Source: Sporolactobacillus inulinus (GTDB lineage: Bacteria; Bacillota; Bacilli; Bacillales; Sporolactobacillaceae). From it: 64,000 nucleotides of DNA. The notes beneath the pieces are model-generated. The model saw nothing but the letters and a program-made list of their open reading frames with translations. It was not told where the DNA came from and searched no databases. The DNA is taken from positions 1-64,000 of the forward strand of contig NZ_BJMS01000002.1 in NCBI RefSeq assembly GCF_006539285.1, in the 5' to 3' direction. Shown here piece after piece: positions 19,816 through 27,909 of this stretch (within the stretch, counting starts at the first letter, position 1; each line of letters starts with the position of its first letter). A program made the translations under genes and the position numbers.

Positions 19816-20745
19816 TCAATCGGCACACAACGCGCGCAGATCATCAACCAGTTGATCCGCTTCTTCCCAATTAGCTACCGTCGCACCCGAGGCCATTGGG
19901 TGCCCTCCGCCATGATATTTTGCCGCCAATTCATTAATTGAAGGCGCTTTGGAGCGGATACGTGCACGAATCTGTTCCTCATCTTCTGAAAAGAGTACCC
20001 AGGCTTTTAAGTGTTCGACATTGGCAAAACAATTCACGAGTGCCGATGCATCGGAAGGCTCAAGCCCATAAGAATGAACCAATTCTTTTGTCAGTTTAAT
20101 ATAACCGACGCCTTCCTCTGTTAAGGAAAAGTGCTGCAGCACATAACCATTAAGCCGGGCCTGCTTTAAATTACGCGCATAGAGCTGGTCAAAAAAAGAT
20201 TGACGGTCAAACGGCTGCTTAACCAGTTCTGAAGCAGCGAGAAACGTCTCAGAAGTCACATTGCTGAACTGAAATCTTCCGGTATCACCAACAATTCCTG
20301 CAAAAAGCAGCCGGGCCGATTCCTTGGACAGAGTGAGTTCGGGATGTGCCCGATAGATTGAGGCAATCATTTCACTTGTTGAACTTGCTTGCGTATTCAC
20401 CCATTCAGGTTCCCCATAAGAATCAACGACCGGATGATGATCGATTTTGACGAGACGTGCGCCTCGCGCATAGCGTTCGTCTGAAATACGTTCTTGTGTT
20501 GCGGCATCACAAACAATAACGAGTGCTCGATGATAAACGGAGTCTTCGATTGAATCCATTTGAATCAGAAAGCGCAGCGACTCTGATTCCTCGCCGACTA
20601 CATACACCTTTTTATCTGGATAATTGTCTTTGATAAGCGTCGCGAGGCCGCCCTGCGACCCTAATGCATCAGGGTCGGGCCGGACATGTCTGTGTATAAT
20701 AATGGTTTCGTACTGTTGAATAAGCGCCAGAATCTCATCGATCAT
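19816..20745 (-). CDS. nrnA: NanoRNase / pAp phosphatase NrnA (DHH family)
   Basis: Degrades very short RNA oligomers and dephosphorylates 3'-phosphoadenosine 5'-phosphate. Metal-binding DHH motifs are intact: RPDPDALGSQ, VCDAAT and KIDHHPV. The C-terminal DHHA1 domain ends with GGGHPMASGATV. The ATG at 20745, after AAGGAGGAG, gives 309 residues. A reading 25 codons longer would run into the end of ytoI and has no ribosome-binding site. It is in the same operon as dnaE. Confidence 0.94.
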   Translation of the reverse strand: MIDEILALIQQYETIIIHRHVRPDPDALGSQGGLATLIKDNYPDKKVYVVGEESESLRFLIQMDSIEDSVYHRALVIVCDAATQERISDERYARGARLVKIDHHPVVDSYGEPEWVNTQASSTSEMIASIYRAHPELTLSKESARLLFAGIVGDTGRFQFSNVTSETFLAASELVKQPFDRQSFFDQLYARNLKQARLNGYVLQHFSLTEEGVGYIKLTKELVHSYGLEPSDASALVNCFANVEHLKAWVLFSEDEEQIRARIRSKAPSINELAAKYHGGGHPMASGATVANWEEADQLVDDLRALCAD

Positions 20746-20794
20746 TGTGAATCTCCTCCTTATGCATTCAATGCATGCATTGTGCAAAACGCTG

Positions 20795-22108
20795 TTAATA
20801 GCGGTCAATAAACTGAGCATTCAATAGTGCCTTGCCGCACAGCTGACCGTCTACAAATAATTCAATATCCATTTTTCCATTCCGCCTGGTCATCTCAAGA
20901 ACCTTTGGCTGAACGGTGACGGTTTGTTCCAACTGCACCGGTTTAAAAAAGTAAAAGGAAAGATTGTCAATGACCAAATCGCCACGTCTCATGTGATTAA
21001 GTACCCGGCGGCATACCGTCGTAATCATGGACGTCATCACGCCATGGGATACCGATCCCAGATAATCACTCATTTGCGGTGTGACATTAAAGTGAAAAAT
21101 GTAATGGTCATTCTTCGAGTAGTCCTTTAATTGTGAAGAGACAATATCCTCAATGGTTTCGCCCATTTGTGGCTGCTGCTGAATCATTTGCAATGCTTTA
21201 AGGACATCGCGCCGAGTGATCATCCCGAGCAGATGCTGCTGCGTGTCAACAACGGGCAGCCCGTCAAAGCCTTCCCAAATCATCTGATGGGCGGCAGCAG
21301 CAACGGATGTTGTCGGATTCACGACAACCGGAAGTGGTGTCATCAAGGTTTCAATGGTATCGGCCGTCTGCTGCTTCATGACGTCTTTCATCGCCACAAT
21401 ACCGACAACTTTCATCTGAGAATCAACGACTGGAAAACGACTGTGCGACGTTTTATGATTTAACTCATACCAGCGTTTCGGCGCATCGTAGGTAAAGACA
21501 AACTCCGTCTCAGCGAAAGGGATCATGATGTCGGAAACATGAACGATTTCTTTTTTAATTAATTGATCATAGATCGCGCGATTGATTTTCGCCGCAACAG
21601 TAAACGTATCGTATGAAGTGGAGATGACCGGAAGCCCTGTCTGATCCGCAAGTCGTTTAATTCGCTCGCTCGTATTAAATCCACCTGTAATGAGCACAGC
21701 CGCACCTTCTTTAAGTGCGTACTCTTGTACCGATTCGCGGTTGCCGACAATCATCAGATCGTTTGCGCCAATGTAGCGCTTCATTGCATCCATCTCCATG
21801 GCGCCGATCACGAAATGATTCAGCGTGCGTGACAGGCCGGCTTTTCCTCCAAGAACCTGACCGTCAACAATGTTTACCACAGAGTCGAAGCTCAGCTTTT
21901 CAATGCTCTCCTGCACTTTCTGTTCAATCCGGATCGTTCCGACACGTTCAGCCGTACTGACTAATCCTTGGGTTTCTGCATCTTTAATTGCGCGATAAGC
22001 TGTTCCCTCGCTGACTTGAAGTGCTTTTGCTGTCTGACGCACCGAAATTTTACTGCCGATTTCCAGATTTTCAATATATTTTATGATCTGCTCATGCTTC
22101 GTCTCCAT
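20795..22108 (-). CDS. ytoI: HTH / DRTGG / CBS / thioesterase-fold protein YtoI
   Basis: A predicted multidomain regulator of unknown ligand, 437 residues. It has an N-terminal winged HTH (KISVRQTAKALQVSEGTAYRAIKDAE at about 19-44), a DRTGG domain at about 70-180, two CBS motifs at about 195-310, and a hot-dog thioesterase-like domain at the end (SVSHGVMTSMITTVCRRV). CBS pairs usually bind adenine nucleotides. The domain order is that of B. subtilis YtoI. GGAG lies 8 nt before the ATG. It is 21 bp downstream of ytkL and 50 bp upstream of nrnA. Confidence 0.9.
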   Translation of the reverse strand: METKHEQIIKYIENLEIGSKISVRQTAKALQVSEGTAYRAIKDAETQGLVSTAERVGTIRIEQKVQESIEKLSFDSVVNIVDGQVLGGKAGLSRTLNHFVIGAMEMDAMKRYIGANDLMIVGNRESVQEYALKEGAAVLITGGFNTSERIKRLADQTGLPVISTSYDTFTVAAKINRAIYDQLIKKEIVHVSDIMIPFAETEFVFTYDAPKRWYELNHKTSHSRFPVVDSQMKVVGIVAMKDVMKQQTADTIETLMTPLPVVVNPTTSVAAAAHQMIWEGFDGLPVVDTQQHLLGMITRRDVLKALQMIQQQPQMGETIEDIVSSQLKDYSKNDHYIFHFNVTPQMSDYLGSVSHGVMTSMITTVCRRVLNHMRRGDLVIDNLSFYFFKPVQLEQTVTVQPKVLEMTRRNGKMDIELFVDGQLCGKALLNAQFIDRY

Positions 22109-22129
22109 TTCAATCGCTCCAAACAGCCC

Positions 22130-22813
22130 CTACAGCTCTAGTGTTTGACCAGGTGACACTACATATCCATGTCCGCCAAGCTGGTCTGCAAATTTATCGG
22201 CATCTTGAGTAATGACGGGGAACGTATTGTAGTGTATTGGGACAACGCGTTTTGCCTTAAGCCACTTTGCAGCGATCAAAGCATCTTCAGGCCCCATCGT
22301 GAAATTGTCGCCGATTGGCAAGAAGGCGAGATCGAGATCATTTTGCTCGCCAATAAGCTTCATATCAGAAAAGAGTGCCGTATCTCCTGCGTGATAAATC
22401 GTTTTGCCTTCCAAGCTCAGCAGCAGTCCCGCCGGCATTCCGGCATAAATGATCTGCTTGTGCTCGGAGTCGGTGATGCTTGAACCATGGAACGCTTGCG
22501 TCAATTTTACCTTACCGAACGGGAACGTATAGGAACCGCCGATGGACATTCCATGGACACGAAGTCCGCTCCAGCTAAAATAGGTAGCAAGCTCTGCGAT
22601 TGCAATCACAAGTGATCCGTCCCGCTCAGCAATCGCTTGAGTATCCAGAATATGATCGCCATGCCCGTGAGTGAGCAAAACGGCATCAATTTTCGGCAAG
22701 TCGTCAAGAGACAGCGGCGTATGCGAATTACCGCTGATAAAAGGATCGATGATCAGATTTGCCTTTTCCGTTTGAATAAGAACCGTTGAATGGCCAACAT
22801 AAGTCACATGCAT
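22130..22813 (-). CDS. ytkL: Metallo-beta-lactamase-fold hydrolase YtkL (UPF0173)
   Basis: Predicted metal-dependent hydrolase of the UlaG-like branch of the metallo-beta-lactamase fold. It has the HGHGDHILD metal motif at about 52-60, further ligands in YAGMPAG and [10 protein letters not shown], and [10 protein letters not shown] at the end. The ATG at 22813 follows GGAG by 8 nt and gives 227 residues, as in B. subtilis. The substrate is unknown. It is the first gene of the ytkL-ytoI-nrnA-dnaE cluster. Confidence 0.9.
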   Translation of the reverse strand: MHVTYVGHSTVLIQTEKANLIIDPFISGNSHTPLSLDDLPKIDAVLLTHGHGDHILDTQAIAERDGSLVIAIAELATYFSWSGLRVHGMSIGGSYTFPFGKVKLTQAFHGSSITDSEHKQIIYAGMPAGLLLSLEGKTIYHAGDTALFSDMKLIGEQNDLDLAFLPIGDNFTMGPEDALIAAKWLKAKRVVPIHYNTFPVITQDADKFADQLGGHGYVVSPGQTLEL

Positions 22814-23061
22814 GCTCTTCACTCCTCATTATAGAATGTTTGTTCGTATTTCAGCAATCGTTTTTGTCTCTTGGGAGGATCCTTGGACACGTGTTTAATT
22901 TTCACCTTATTATACACTACGCCGCACACCATCCGCATCGGCCGGCTCCTTAGCCTGAGGATTCGCCAACCTTTTTCCAATGAAATCGATTTAGATTTAT
23001 CCGTAATGCTCGAGATTGTGATACATTAAAGGTATTATGAATGAAACTGGAGTGACCCTTA

Positions 23062-24159
23062 TTGTCAGAGAAAATGAAACAAATTGAAGCATGGTTAAGA
23101 AGACAGGACGGCCGGTTCGCATACATTGCTGATCCGACGAATGTATTCTATCTGACCCATTTTAAATGTGATCCGCATGAACGTTTTCTTGGATTATTTC
23201 TCTTTCCTGAAGATGAACCCTTCTTAATTTGCCCTGAGCTCGAAGTCGGTCAAGCACAAGCTTCCGATTTCGGCCATGAAGTAATCGGCTACCGAGACGA
23301 CCAGGACCCATGGATTTTTGTAAAAAAAGCCTTGGATCAGCGCCATACCGATTCGACTAAAGTTTTCATTGAACCAACGACACTGCCTTATCAAAAGGCG
23401 CTTGCTTTGAAAAGCATTGACGAAAAGGTAACGTTTGGCTCGATTGAAGACTACCTTTCCGATATGCGCAATATTAAAGATGCTCATGAACTTGCAGCCA
23501 TGAAGAAGGCGGGAGAGATTGCCGATTATGCCGTTAAATTGGGCATTGATGCAATCAAAAAAGGCAGAACAGAGGCGGAAATTGTTGCAGAAATTGAGCA
23601 TGAACTTGCAAAACAAGGCTATTCGCAAATGGCCTTTGATACCATGGTCCTGACGGGCGAAAATACCGCCAACCCGCACGGTTATCCGGGTACCCATCAG
23701 ATTCACGAAGGCGATTTTGTTTTGTTTGACCTCGGCGTTGTCATTGACGGCTATTGTTCCGATATCACCCGAACGGTTTGCTTCAAACATGCAACCGATG
23801 AACAGCATAAAATCTACGAGACCACCCTGCAAGCCAATCGAGAGGCGATTAAGGCTGCGCGAAAAGGGCTACGCATCGGTGACCTGGATGGTGTCGCTCG
23901 CAAAGTGATCGCAGATGCCGGTTACGGTCACTACTTTACGCACCGCCTTGGACACGGACTTGGGCTTGGCGAGCATGAGCAGCCATCAATGAGTGCCGCA
24001 AATGATAAAACCTTGACCACAGGGATGGTATTTACAATCGAACCAGGGATATATGTTCCAGGCGTTGGCGGCGTTCGTATTGAGGACGATGTTTACCTCA
24101 GTGAAAACGGTCCGGAAACATTAACCCATTTCCCAAAAGAGCTTCAAATTATTGATTAA
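23062..24159 (+). CDS. M24 family Xaa-Pro peptidase
   Basis: Metallopeptidase that removes N-terminal residues from peptides with proline in second position. The 365-residue protein has an N-terminal creatinase-like domain (1-125) and a pita-bread catalytic domain. The five metal ligands sit in FDLGVVIDGYCSDITRT (two Asp), HRLGHGLGLGEHEQP (His), FTIEPGIYVP (Glu) and GGVRIEDDVY (Glu). It starts with TTG 9 nt after GGAG; the next ATG is four codons in. It is the only plus-strand gene between ytkL and ackA. Proline dipeptidase (PepQ) or aminopeptidase (PapA/PapB-like) cannot be separated by sequence alone. Confidence 0.9.
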   Translation: MSEKMKQIEAWLRRQDGRFAYIADPTNVFYLTHFKCDPHERFLGLFLFPEDEPFLICPELEVGQAQASDFGHEVIGYRDDQDPWIFVKKALDQRHTDSTKVFIEPTTLPYQKALALKSIDEKVTFGSIEDYLSDMRNIKDAHELAAMKKAGEIADYAVKLGIDAIKKGRTEAEIVAEIEHELAKQGYSQMAFDTMVLTGENTANPHGYPGTHQIHEGDFVLFDLGVVIDGYCSDITRTVCFKHATDEQHKIYETTLQANREAIKAARKGLRIGDLDGVARKVIADAGYGHYFTHRLGHGLGLGEHEQPSMSAANDKTLTTGMVFTIEPGIYVPGVGGVRIEDDVYLSENGPETLTHFPKELQIID

Positions 24160-24182
24160 ATAAAAGCGAACGATTCAAAATA

Positions 24183-24227
24183 AAGAAGGTGTCTCAAGAG
24201 CTATTTTTGCTAAAGAGACACCTTCTT
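24183..24227. terminator. Bidirectional terminator between M24 peptidase and ackA
   Basis: A 13-bp perfect stem, AAGAAGGTGTCTC (24183-24195) and GAGACACCTTCTT (24215-24227). It lies between two converging genes. It shares the GGTGTCTC/GAGACACC stem with the terminator at 60041-60084. Confidence 0.9.
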
Positions 24228-24277
24228 ATTATTTTCAAGAAATTTACATGCATCGTTTCGCGAATGATCGCGCGCAC

Positions 24278-25489
24278 TTAGGACTCGTCAATTTCTTTCT
24301 GCTGGTTTGAGAGACGCACCGTATCGCGCGCAATCATCACTTCTTCGTTTGTCGGAACGACCAGAACTTTTACCGTCGATTGATCGGTGCTGATGAATAG
24401 CTCCTGACCATTAATTTGATTGCGCCTCTGATCCCAATCAATGCCCATAAAACTGAGTCCTTCGAGAACGCGGGCGCGAATCATGGAACTGTGTTCCCCA
24501 ATGCCTGCCGTAAAAATAATTGCGTCAACGCCGTTCATCTTTGCTGCAAACGAACCAATGTACTTTTGAATCCGTTCGACAAACACGTTAATCGACAGAA
24601 TTGCCCGTTTATTGCCTCTTTTCGCTTCTTTTTCAATATCTCTCAAATCACTGGAGAATCCGGAGATGCCAAGCAAACCGCTCTTCTTGTTCAGTACATT
24701 GACAACTTCGCTGGCATTCATTCCGGTCTTATCCATAATGTATGGAATCAGCGCAGGATCAATATCACCGGAGCGCGTCCCCATCGTCAATCCGGCAAGC
24801 GGAGTAAAGCCCATCGAGGTGTCAATTGATTTGCCGCCCTTGATCGCGGTGATACTTGCACCATTGCCCAGATGACAAGAAATCAAGCGCAGATCTTTAA
24901 TTGGCTGCTTCAGCAGTTCGGCCGCGCGGTAGGCAACATATTTGTGGCTGGTGCCATGAAATCCATACTTTCTAACCCCGTAATCCGTGTAATATTTATA
25001 AGGCAGACTGTATAAAAAGGCAGCGCTATCCATGGTCTGATGAAACGCAGTATCGAAGACGACAACCTCCGGAACATTCGGGAGAACATCGCGAAAAGCG
25101 CGAATTCCCACTAGGTTGGCCGGGTTATGAAGCGGGGCCAGCTCGGAAAGGTCTTCAATCTTTTGAATCACTTCATCCGTGACAAGTGCCGAATCATCAA
25201 AGGTTTCGCCTCCGTGCACCACCCGATGACCGATGCCTTCAATTTCATCTAATGAACCGACGATCTTCTGCTCCGTGAGCTTATCAAGCAAGATGCGAAC
25301 TGCTTCTTCATGATCTGAGATGGATGCGATCTCCTGCTGTTTTTCGCCATTTACTTGAATGGTAAAAATTGAATCCGACAAACCAATCCTTTCTACCGAA
25401 CCTTTAGTGACCAAATGCTCAGCAGGCATATCGAGAAGCTGAAACTTCAGCGACGAACTGCCGGCGTTGATCGCGAGTATTAAAGCCAT
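24278..25489 (-). CDS. ackA: Acetate kinase
   Basis: Interconverts acetyl phosphate plus ADP and acetate plus ATP; it is the energy-yielding last step of acetate overflow. It is 403 residues with the family motifs [13 protein letters not shown] (N-terminus), [53 protein letters not shown] and FTAGIGEHS. It is probably cotranscribed with ytxK, which stops 22 bp upstream. A near-consensus cre lies in front of ytxK, so CcpA control of the pair is likely. Confidence 0.97.
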   Translation of the reverse strand: MALILAINAGSSSLKFQLLDMPAEHLVTKGSVERIGLSDSIFTIQVNGEKQQEIASISDHEEAVRILLDKLTEQKIVGSLDEIEGIGHRVVHGGETFDDSALVTDEVIQKIEDLSELAPLHNPANLVGIRAFRDVLPNVPEVVVFDTAFHQTMDSAAFLYSLPYKYYTDYGVRKYGFHGTSHKYVAYRAAELLKQPIKDLRLISCHLGNGASITAIKGGKSIDTSMGFTPLAGLTMGTRSGDIDPALIPYIMDKTGMNASEVVNVLNKKSGLLGISGFSSDLRDIEKEAKRGNKRAILSINVFVERIQKYIGSFAAKMNGVDAIIFTAGIGEHSSMIRARVLEGLSFMGIDWDQRRNQINGQELFISTDQSTVKVLVVPTNEEVMIARDTVRLSNQQKEIDES

Positions 25490-25511
25490 TGTCGATCACC
25501 CTCTCGTCTTC

Positions 25512-26489
25512 TTAAACCGAACGATGTAGAAACCAATGATCCAGCTGCTGCATAAACTTACGCATCTTGACTTCGTTGGAGAAGTCGGGCATTTCTGCAA
25601 GCAATGCTTGTTTTGCATGATCCTGGATATCGGTTTTCTTCTGCATCAACAAGATGCTCTTCGCTTGATCCGCTCGAAGAAAGAGTGACACCGGGAGCTG
25701 AATCAATGCGAGAATGGTCGCCTTCTTTTGAAGAAAATCGTGAAAAGCATGCCCTTGATCATCTGCAAACAGATGGTTGGGAACAAGCGCAAGGAAGTAT
25801 CCTTCGTCTTTAAGCATACGTAGTGCTTGTTCCACAAATAAGAAGTGAATCAGCGGCTGCTTCGGATCAACATCATTCAAACGATAATTTTTTGCAGTTT
25901 CTTGATCCGGATAGACTCCGATCGGCAAATCACAAACAACATAGTCGACCGGATCAGCCAAGATTGGCTTCAAACCGTCTTGGTGAAAAAGCTGCACTGC
26001 TTTCTGCTGCAAATTGGCATTTGCCGCAGCCAAACGAATAAGCAATGGATCTGCATCGACACCAAACGCTTGAATTTCATCTGTCGCCGACTGATTCATA
26101 ATTCCTGTCAGCAGATTTGCCGCACCAACAGCCGGATCAAGAATTGAAAACGGCTTTTTGCCAGCAAGCATGGCAACCATATGCCCCATGAGCAGCACCA
26201 ATGTATCCGGAGTCAACTCGTGATTTGGCTGAGGCGATGCTTTCATTCCCTTGAGCAACGCAAGTTGAAGTGAACGCCGTACATCTTCTGCCGTCATCTT
26301 CTGACTATAAAAACGTTCATACAACGGCTTCAGTTTATCAGCAATCGTTTCAGCCTTTATTTCGTCCTGAACCAATCCTTCAGCCGTTTCGCATAGTGCG
26401 GTTAAGTAATCTGATTTTCGTTCTTTTTTTGTATAAAGTGTTGCTTGATCAATTATTGTAAAAAGTTCACTAACTGTTGTTGTCTGCAA
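25512..26489 (-). CDS. ytxK: Class I SAM-dependent methyltransferase YtxK
   Basis: N6-adenine-type methyltransferase related to the M subunits of type I restriction systems but standing alone; its target is unknown. It has a helical N-terminal part, SAM motif I (SILDPAVGAANLLTG), DGLKPI, and the catalytic motif IV as DLPIG rather than N/D-PPY. The upstream ATG at 26504 lies within the ribosome-binding site GGAGG. I therefore place the start at the TTG at 26489, 8 nt after GGAGG, giving 325 residues. It is always found next to ackA in Bacillus. Confidence 0.88.
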   Translation of the reverse strand: MQTTTVSELFTIIDQATLYTKKERKSDYLTALCETAEGLVQDEIKAETIADKLKPLYERFYSQKMTAEDVRRSLQLALLKGMKASPQPNHELTPDTLVLLMGHMVAMLAGKKPFSILDPAVGAANLLTGIMNQSATDEIQAFGVDADPLLIRLAAANANLQQKAVQLFHQDGLKPILADPVDYVVCDLPIGVYPDQETAKNYRLNDVDPKQPLIHFLFVEQALRMLKDEGYFLALVPNHLFADDQGHAFHDFLQKKATILALIQLPVSLFLRADQAKSILLMQKKTDIQDHAKQALLAEMPDFSNEVKMRKFMQQLDHWFLHRSV

Positions 26490-26697
26490 AACGATTTCCT
26501 CCATAACAATTAAAACGCTTACATTGTATATTATACAGCGAAGTAAAAAAGATTACTTGCTGATTTTGGCGCTTATTTATGTATTTGTGACAAAATAGTG
26601 AAAATCCACAAAAAAATGGAATGACGTTGCGGATCTGTGCTGCGAACTGGCGGCACGTGTCACATCCGGATACAGATCTCTTGCACAGTTGTCCCAT
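26470..26697 (-). CDS. Possible small cysteine-rich protein (doubtful)
   Basis: A reading frame of about 75 codons begins with ATG 9 nt after a strong AAGGAG; a second ATG lies 2 codons upstream. It encodes a peptide with several cysteines, including CDTC near the N-terminus, and a hydrophobic stretch (VIPFFCGFSLFC). It overlaps the ytxK start by 20 bp and runs across the candidate promoter and cre of ytxK-ackA. That argues against a real gene, although the ribosome-binding site is better than chance. I do not recognise it. Confidence 0.2.
   Translation of the reverse strand: MGQLCKRSVSGCDTCRQFAAQIRNVIPFFCGFSLFCHKYINKRQNQQVIFFTSLYNIQCKRFNCYGGNRFADNNS
26510..26536 (-). promoter_or_regulatory. 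Candidate cre site and -10 for ytxK-ackA
   Basis: On the minus strand TGTAAGCGTTTTAA (26510-26523) matches the CcpA operator consensus TGWNANCGNTNWCA at all but one defined position. A TATAAT lies just upstream (about 26531-26536), so the cre would sit at the transcription start. This position suggests repression, unlike the upstream activating cre of B. subtilis ackA. No good -35 was found. Confidence 0.55.
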
Positions 26698-26848
26698 TGC
26701 CATTCACTCCTTCCATTTTTCCATTCTTTCACATGCCTATGTTCACTATAGACCAAATTTGCGAGCAGAGCAATTGATGCACAGATCCTGCTCCCTACAT
26801 ACGCGATTAGCACCGGTTTTGTTTCACGAATCAACAATATACTTGAAA

Positions 26849-26975
26849 GACACTTCAGCTGCTCGCATCAACAGCGTGCGACCGCTTGCATCTAGGAGCC
26901 TCCTCGGACACGCAATTTATTTGCGGGATCTCGCTGTCACGCATCAACAAGGCGAGATCCCGCAGGCGCCAGAGC
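26849..26975 (+). repeat. Intergenic mosaic repeat, copy B
   Basis: Begins GACACTTCAGCTGCTCGCATC and ends GCAGGCGCCAGAGC, sharing both ends with copies at 6549 and 45185. Inside is a perfect 12-bp inverted repeat, GCGGGATCTCGC (26923-26934) and GCGAGATCCCGC (26952-26963), around a 17-nt loop. There is no coding potential. Confidence 0.75.
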
Positions 26976-27075
26976 ATCTAAATGAGGGGATTCTTGGACA
27001 TTATTGAGATAATAAAATGATCCCCATCCCTCTCACTTCTTTTTCATTAAGCATTCTGGTCCTTAATTAAGTAAA

Positions 27076-27264
27076 AATAAGCGGAGATTTTTCGGTTATA
27101 TGCCGGGTAGCGCTCATTTCAGAGGTATATAAGCGGAATTTTTCCGATTATGCAAGGCAAAATCCCCCATTTTCACATTTTTCAAGTGAATAAGCGGAAT
27201 CTCTCCGTTTATTAAAGCTATTTTTTATTTTATTTTCTAATTAAGGGGAATTTTTCCGTCTATT
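27076..27264. repeat. Four quasi-palindromic AAGCGGA...TCCG units
   Basis: Four related units of about 24-26 bp occur at 27076-27099, 27128-27151, 27189-27213 and 27239-27264. The general form is ATAAGCGGA, A/T-rich centre, TCCGNTTAT. Each is nearly self-complementary. Unit starts are 52, 61 and 50 bp apart and the intervening sequences are unrelated. No gene lies nearby on either strand within this interval. Confidence 0.8.
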
Positions 27265-27267
27265 TAA

Positions 27268-27363
27268 TTCCGCGTTGTGCACAGGACGTACTTTCACCGG
27301 ACGTGATGACTTCCGCATTGCATACAGGACGTGCTTCCGCAGGATGCGGTGACTTCCGCGTTG
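27268..27363. repeat. Tandem 43-bp direct repeat
   Basis: Two adjoining 43-bp units (27268-27310 and 27311-27353) both begin TTCCGC[G/A]TTG, contain ACAGGACGT and end TGAC. A third partial copy, TTCCGCGTTG, starts at 27354. The period is exact. The sequence is related to the TTCCACAGGACGCGGTGG and CGCGTTGTGCACGAAC blocks of the mosaic repeat at 45185. Confidence 0.75.
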
Positions 27364-27372
27364 GTTCATAAA

Positions 27373-27424
27373 TAAAAAAAAAGAGGCATCCCAAAGTCAG
27401 CGGCAGACTTCTGAGACGCACTCT
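27373..27424 (-). terminator. Terminator of ytfI-ytfJ
   Basis: An imperfect long stem (arms about 27383-27398 and 27406-27424, around a GC-rich loop) is followed on the minus strand by a run of nine T. It lies 24 bp past the ytfJ stop. Confidence 0.75.
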
Positions 27425-27447
27425 CATATTTTGGTCAGTTAATCGCG

Positions 27448-27906
27448 TTATTCTTCGTCGTTCCATTCACTGCGGCGTTTTTTCCGCTTTAAACTGCTTC
27501 CTGCACCGCTTTTTTCAAGGATTTCTTTAATACGCTCAATCGTTTGCGGTGCCAAATCGATCAGCCGTTCATACAAATGCGTATTATTGTCGAGATGGAT
27601 TGTTTTTACGCCTTCATCGCCGATGATTAAAAAAGCAATCGGTGTAATCGAAACGCCGCCGCCGGTACCGCCGCCGAATGGAAGATAAGCTTCGGTCTCC
27701 TCAGTTTGATCTTCATCCGGATTTTCATTCTTTGTATTGAACTCGCTGCCGCCGGCAACAAAACCGAAACCGACCTTTGACAATGTGATGATGGTATGTC
27801 CGTCTTCTGTTTCAATCGGATCTCCGACAATCGTGCCTACGTCCACCATGGACTGCAGGCTTTCAAGTGCAGTCTTCATCAACCCTTGTATCGGATGATC
27901 TGCCAT
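27448..27906 (-). CDS. ytfJ: Spore protein YtfJ (GerW family)
   Basis: Member of the sporulation protein YtfJ/GerW family, made in the forespore and needed for normal germination in B. subtilis. It is 152 residues. The N-terminus MADHPIQGLMKTALESLQ and the glycine-rich core GFGFVAGGSEF plus FGGGTGGGVSITPIAFLII are family hallmarks. The C-terminus is charged. It starts 3 bp after the ytfI stop. Confidence 0.93.
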   Translation of the reverse strand: MADHPIQGLMKTALESLQSMVDVGTIVGDPIETEDGHTIITLSKVGFGFVAGGSEFNTKNENPDEDQTEETEAYLPFGGGTGGGVSITPIAFLIIGDEGVKTIHLDNNTHLYERLIDLAPQTIERIKEILEKSGAGSSLKRKKRRSEWNDEE

Positions 27907-27909
27907 AGT

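Larger units (their letters stand above)
26505..27447. other. Gene-free 0.9-kb stretch between ytxK and ytfJ
   Basis: Holds the ytxK promoter region, a mosaic repeat copy, four quasi-palindromes, a tandem 43-bp repeat and the ytfJ terminator. B. subtilis carries tpx (thiol peroxidase) between ytxK and ytfJ. I see no tpx motif here in any frame, so the gene is absent or completely eroded. Confidence 0.6.

Noticed and set aside
22831-22845. LexA/SOS-box-like sequence upstream of ytkL
   Set aside because: CGAACAAACATTC matches the CGAAC-N4-GTTCG operator except in the second half-site. The neighbouring TATAAT is so close to the ribosome-binding site that it cannot be a normal promoter.
26621-27007. 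Open frame of about 128 codons on the plus strand
   Set aside because: No ribosome-binding site, composition unlike a protein, and it runs through the mosaic repeat.
27076-27264. Possible CRISPR array
   Set aside because: Only four units, each a degenerate palindrome with differing sequence, with intervals of unequal length and no cas genes. It is an intergenic palindrome cluster, not an array.
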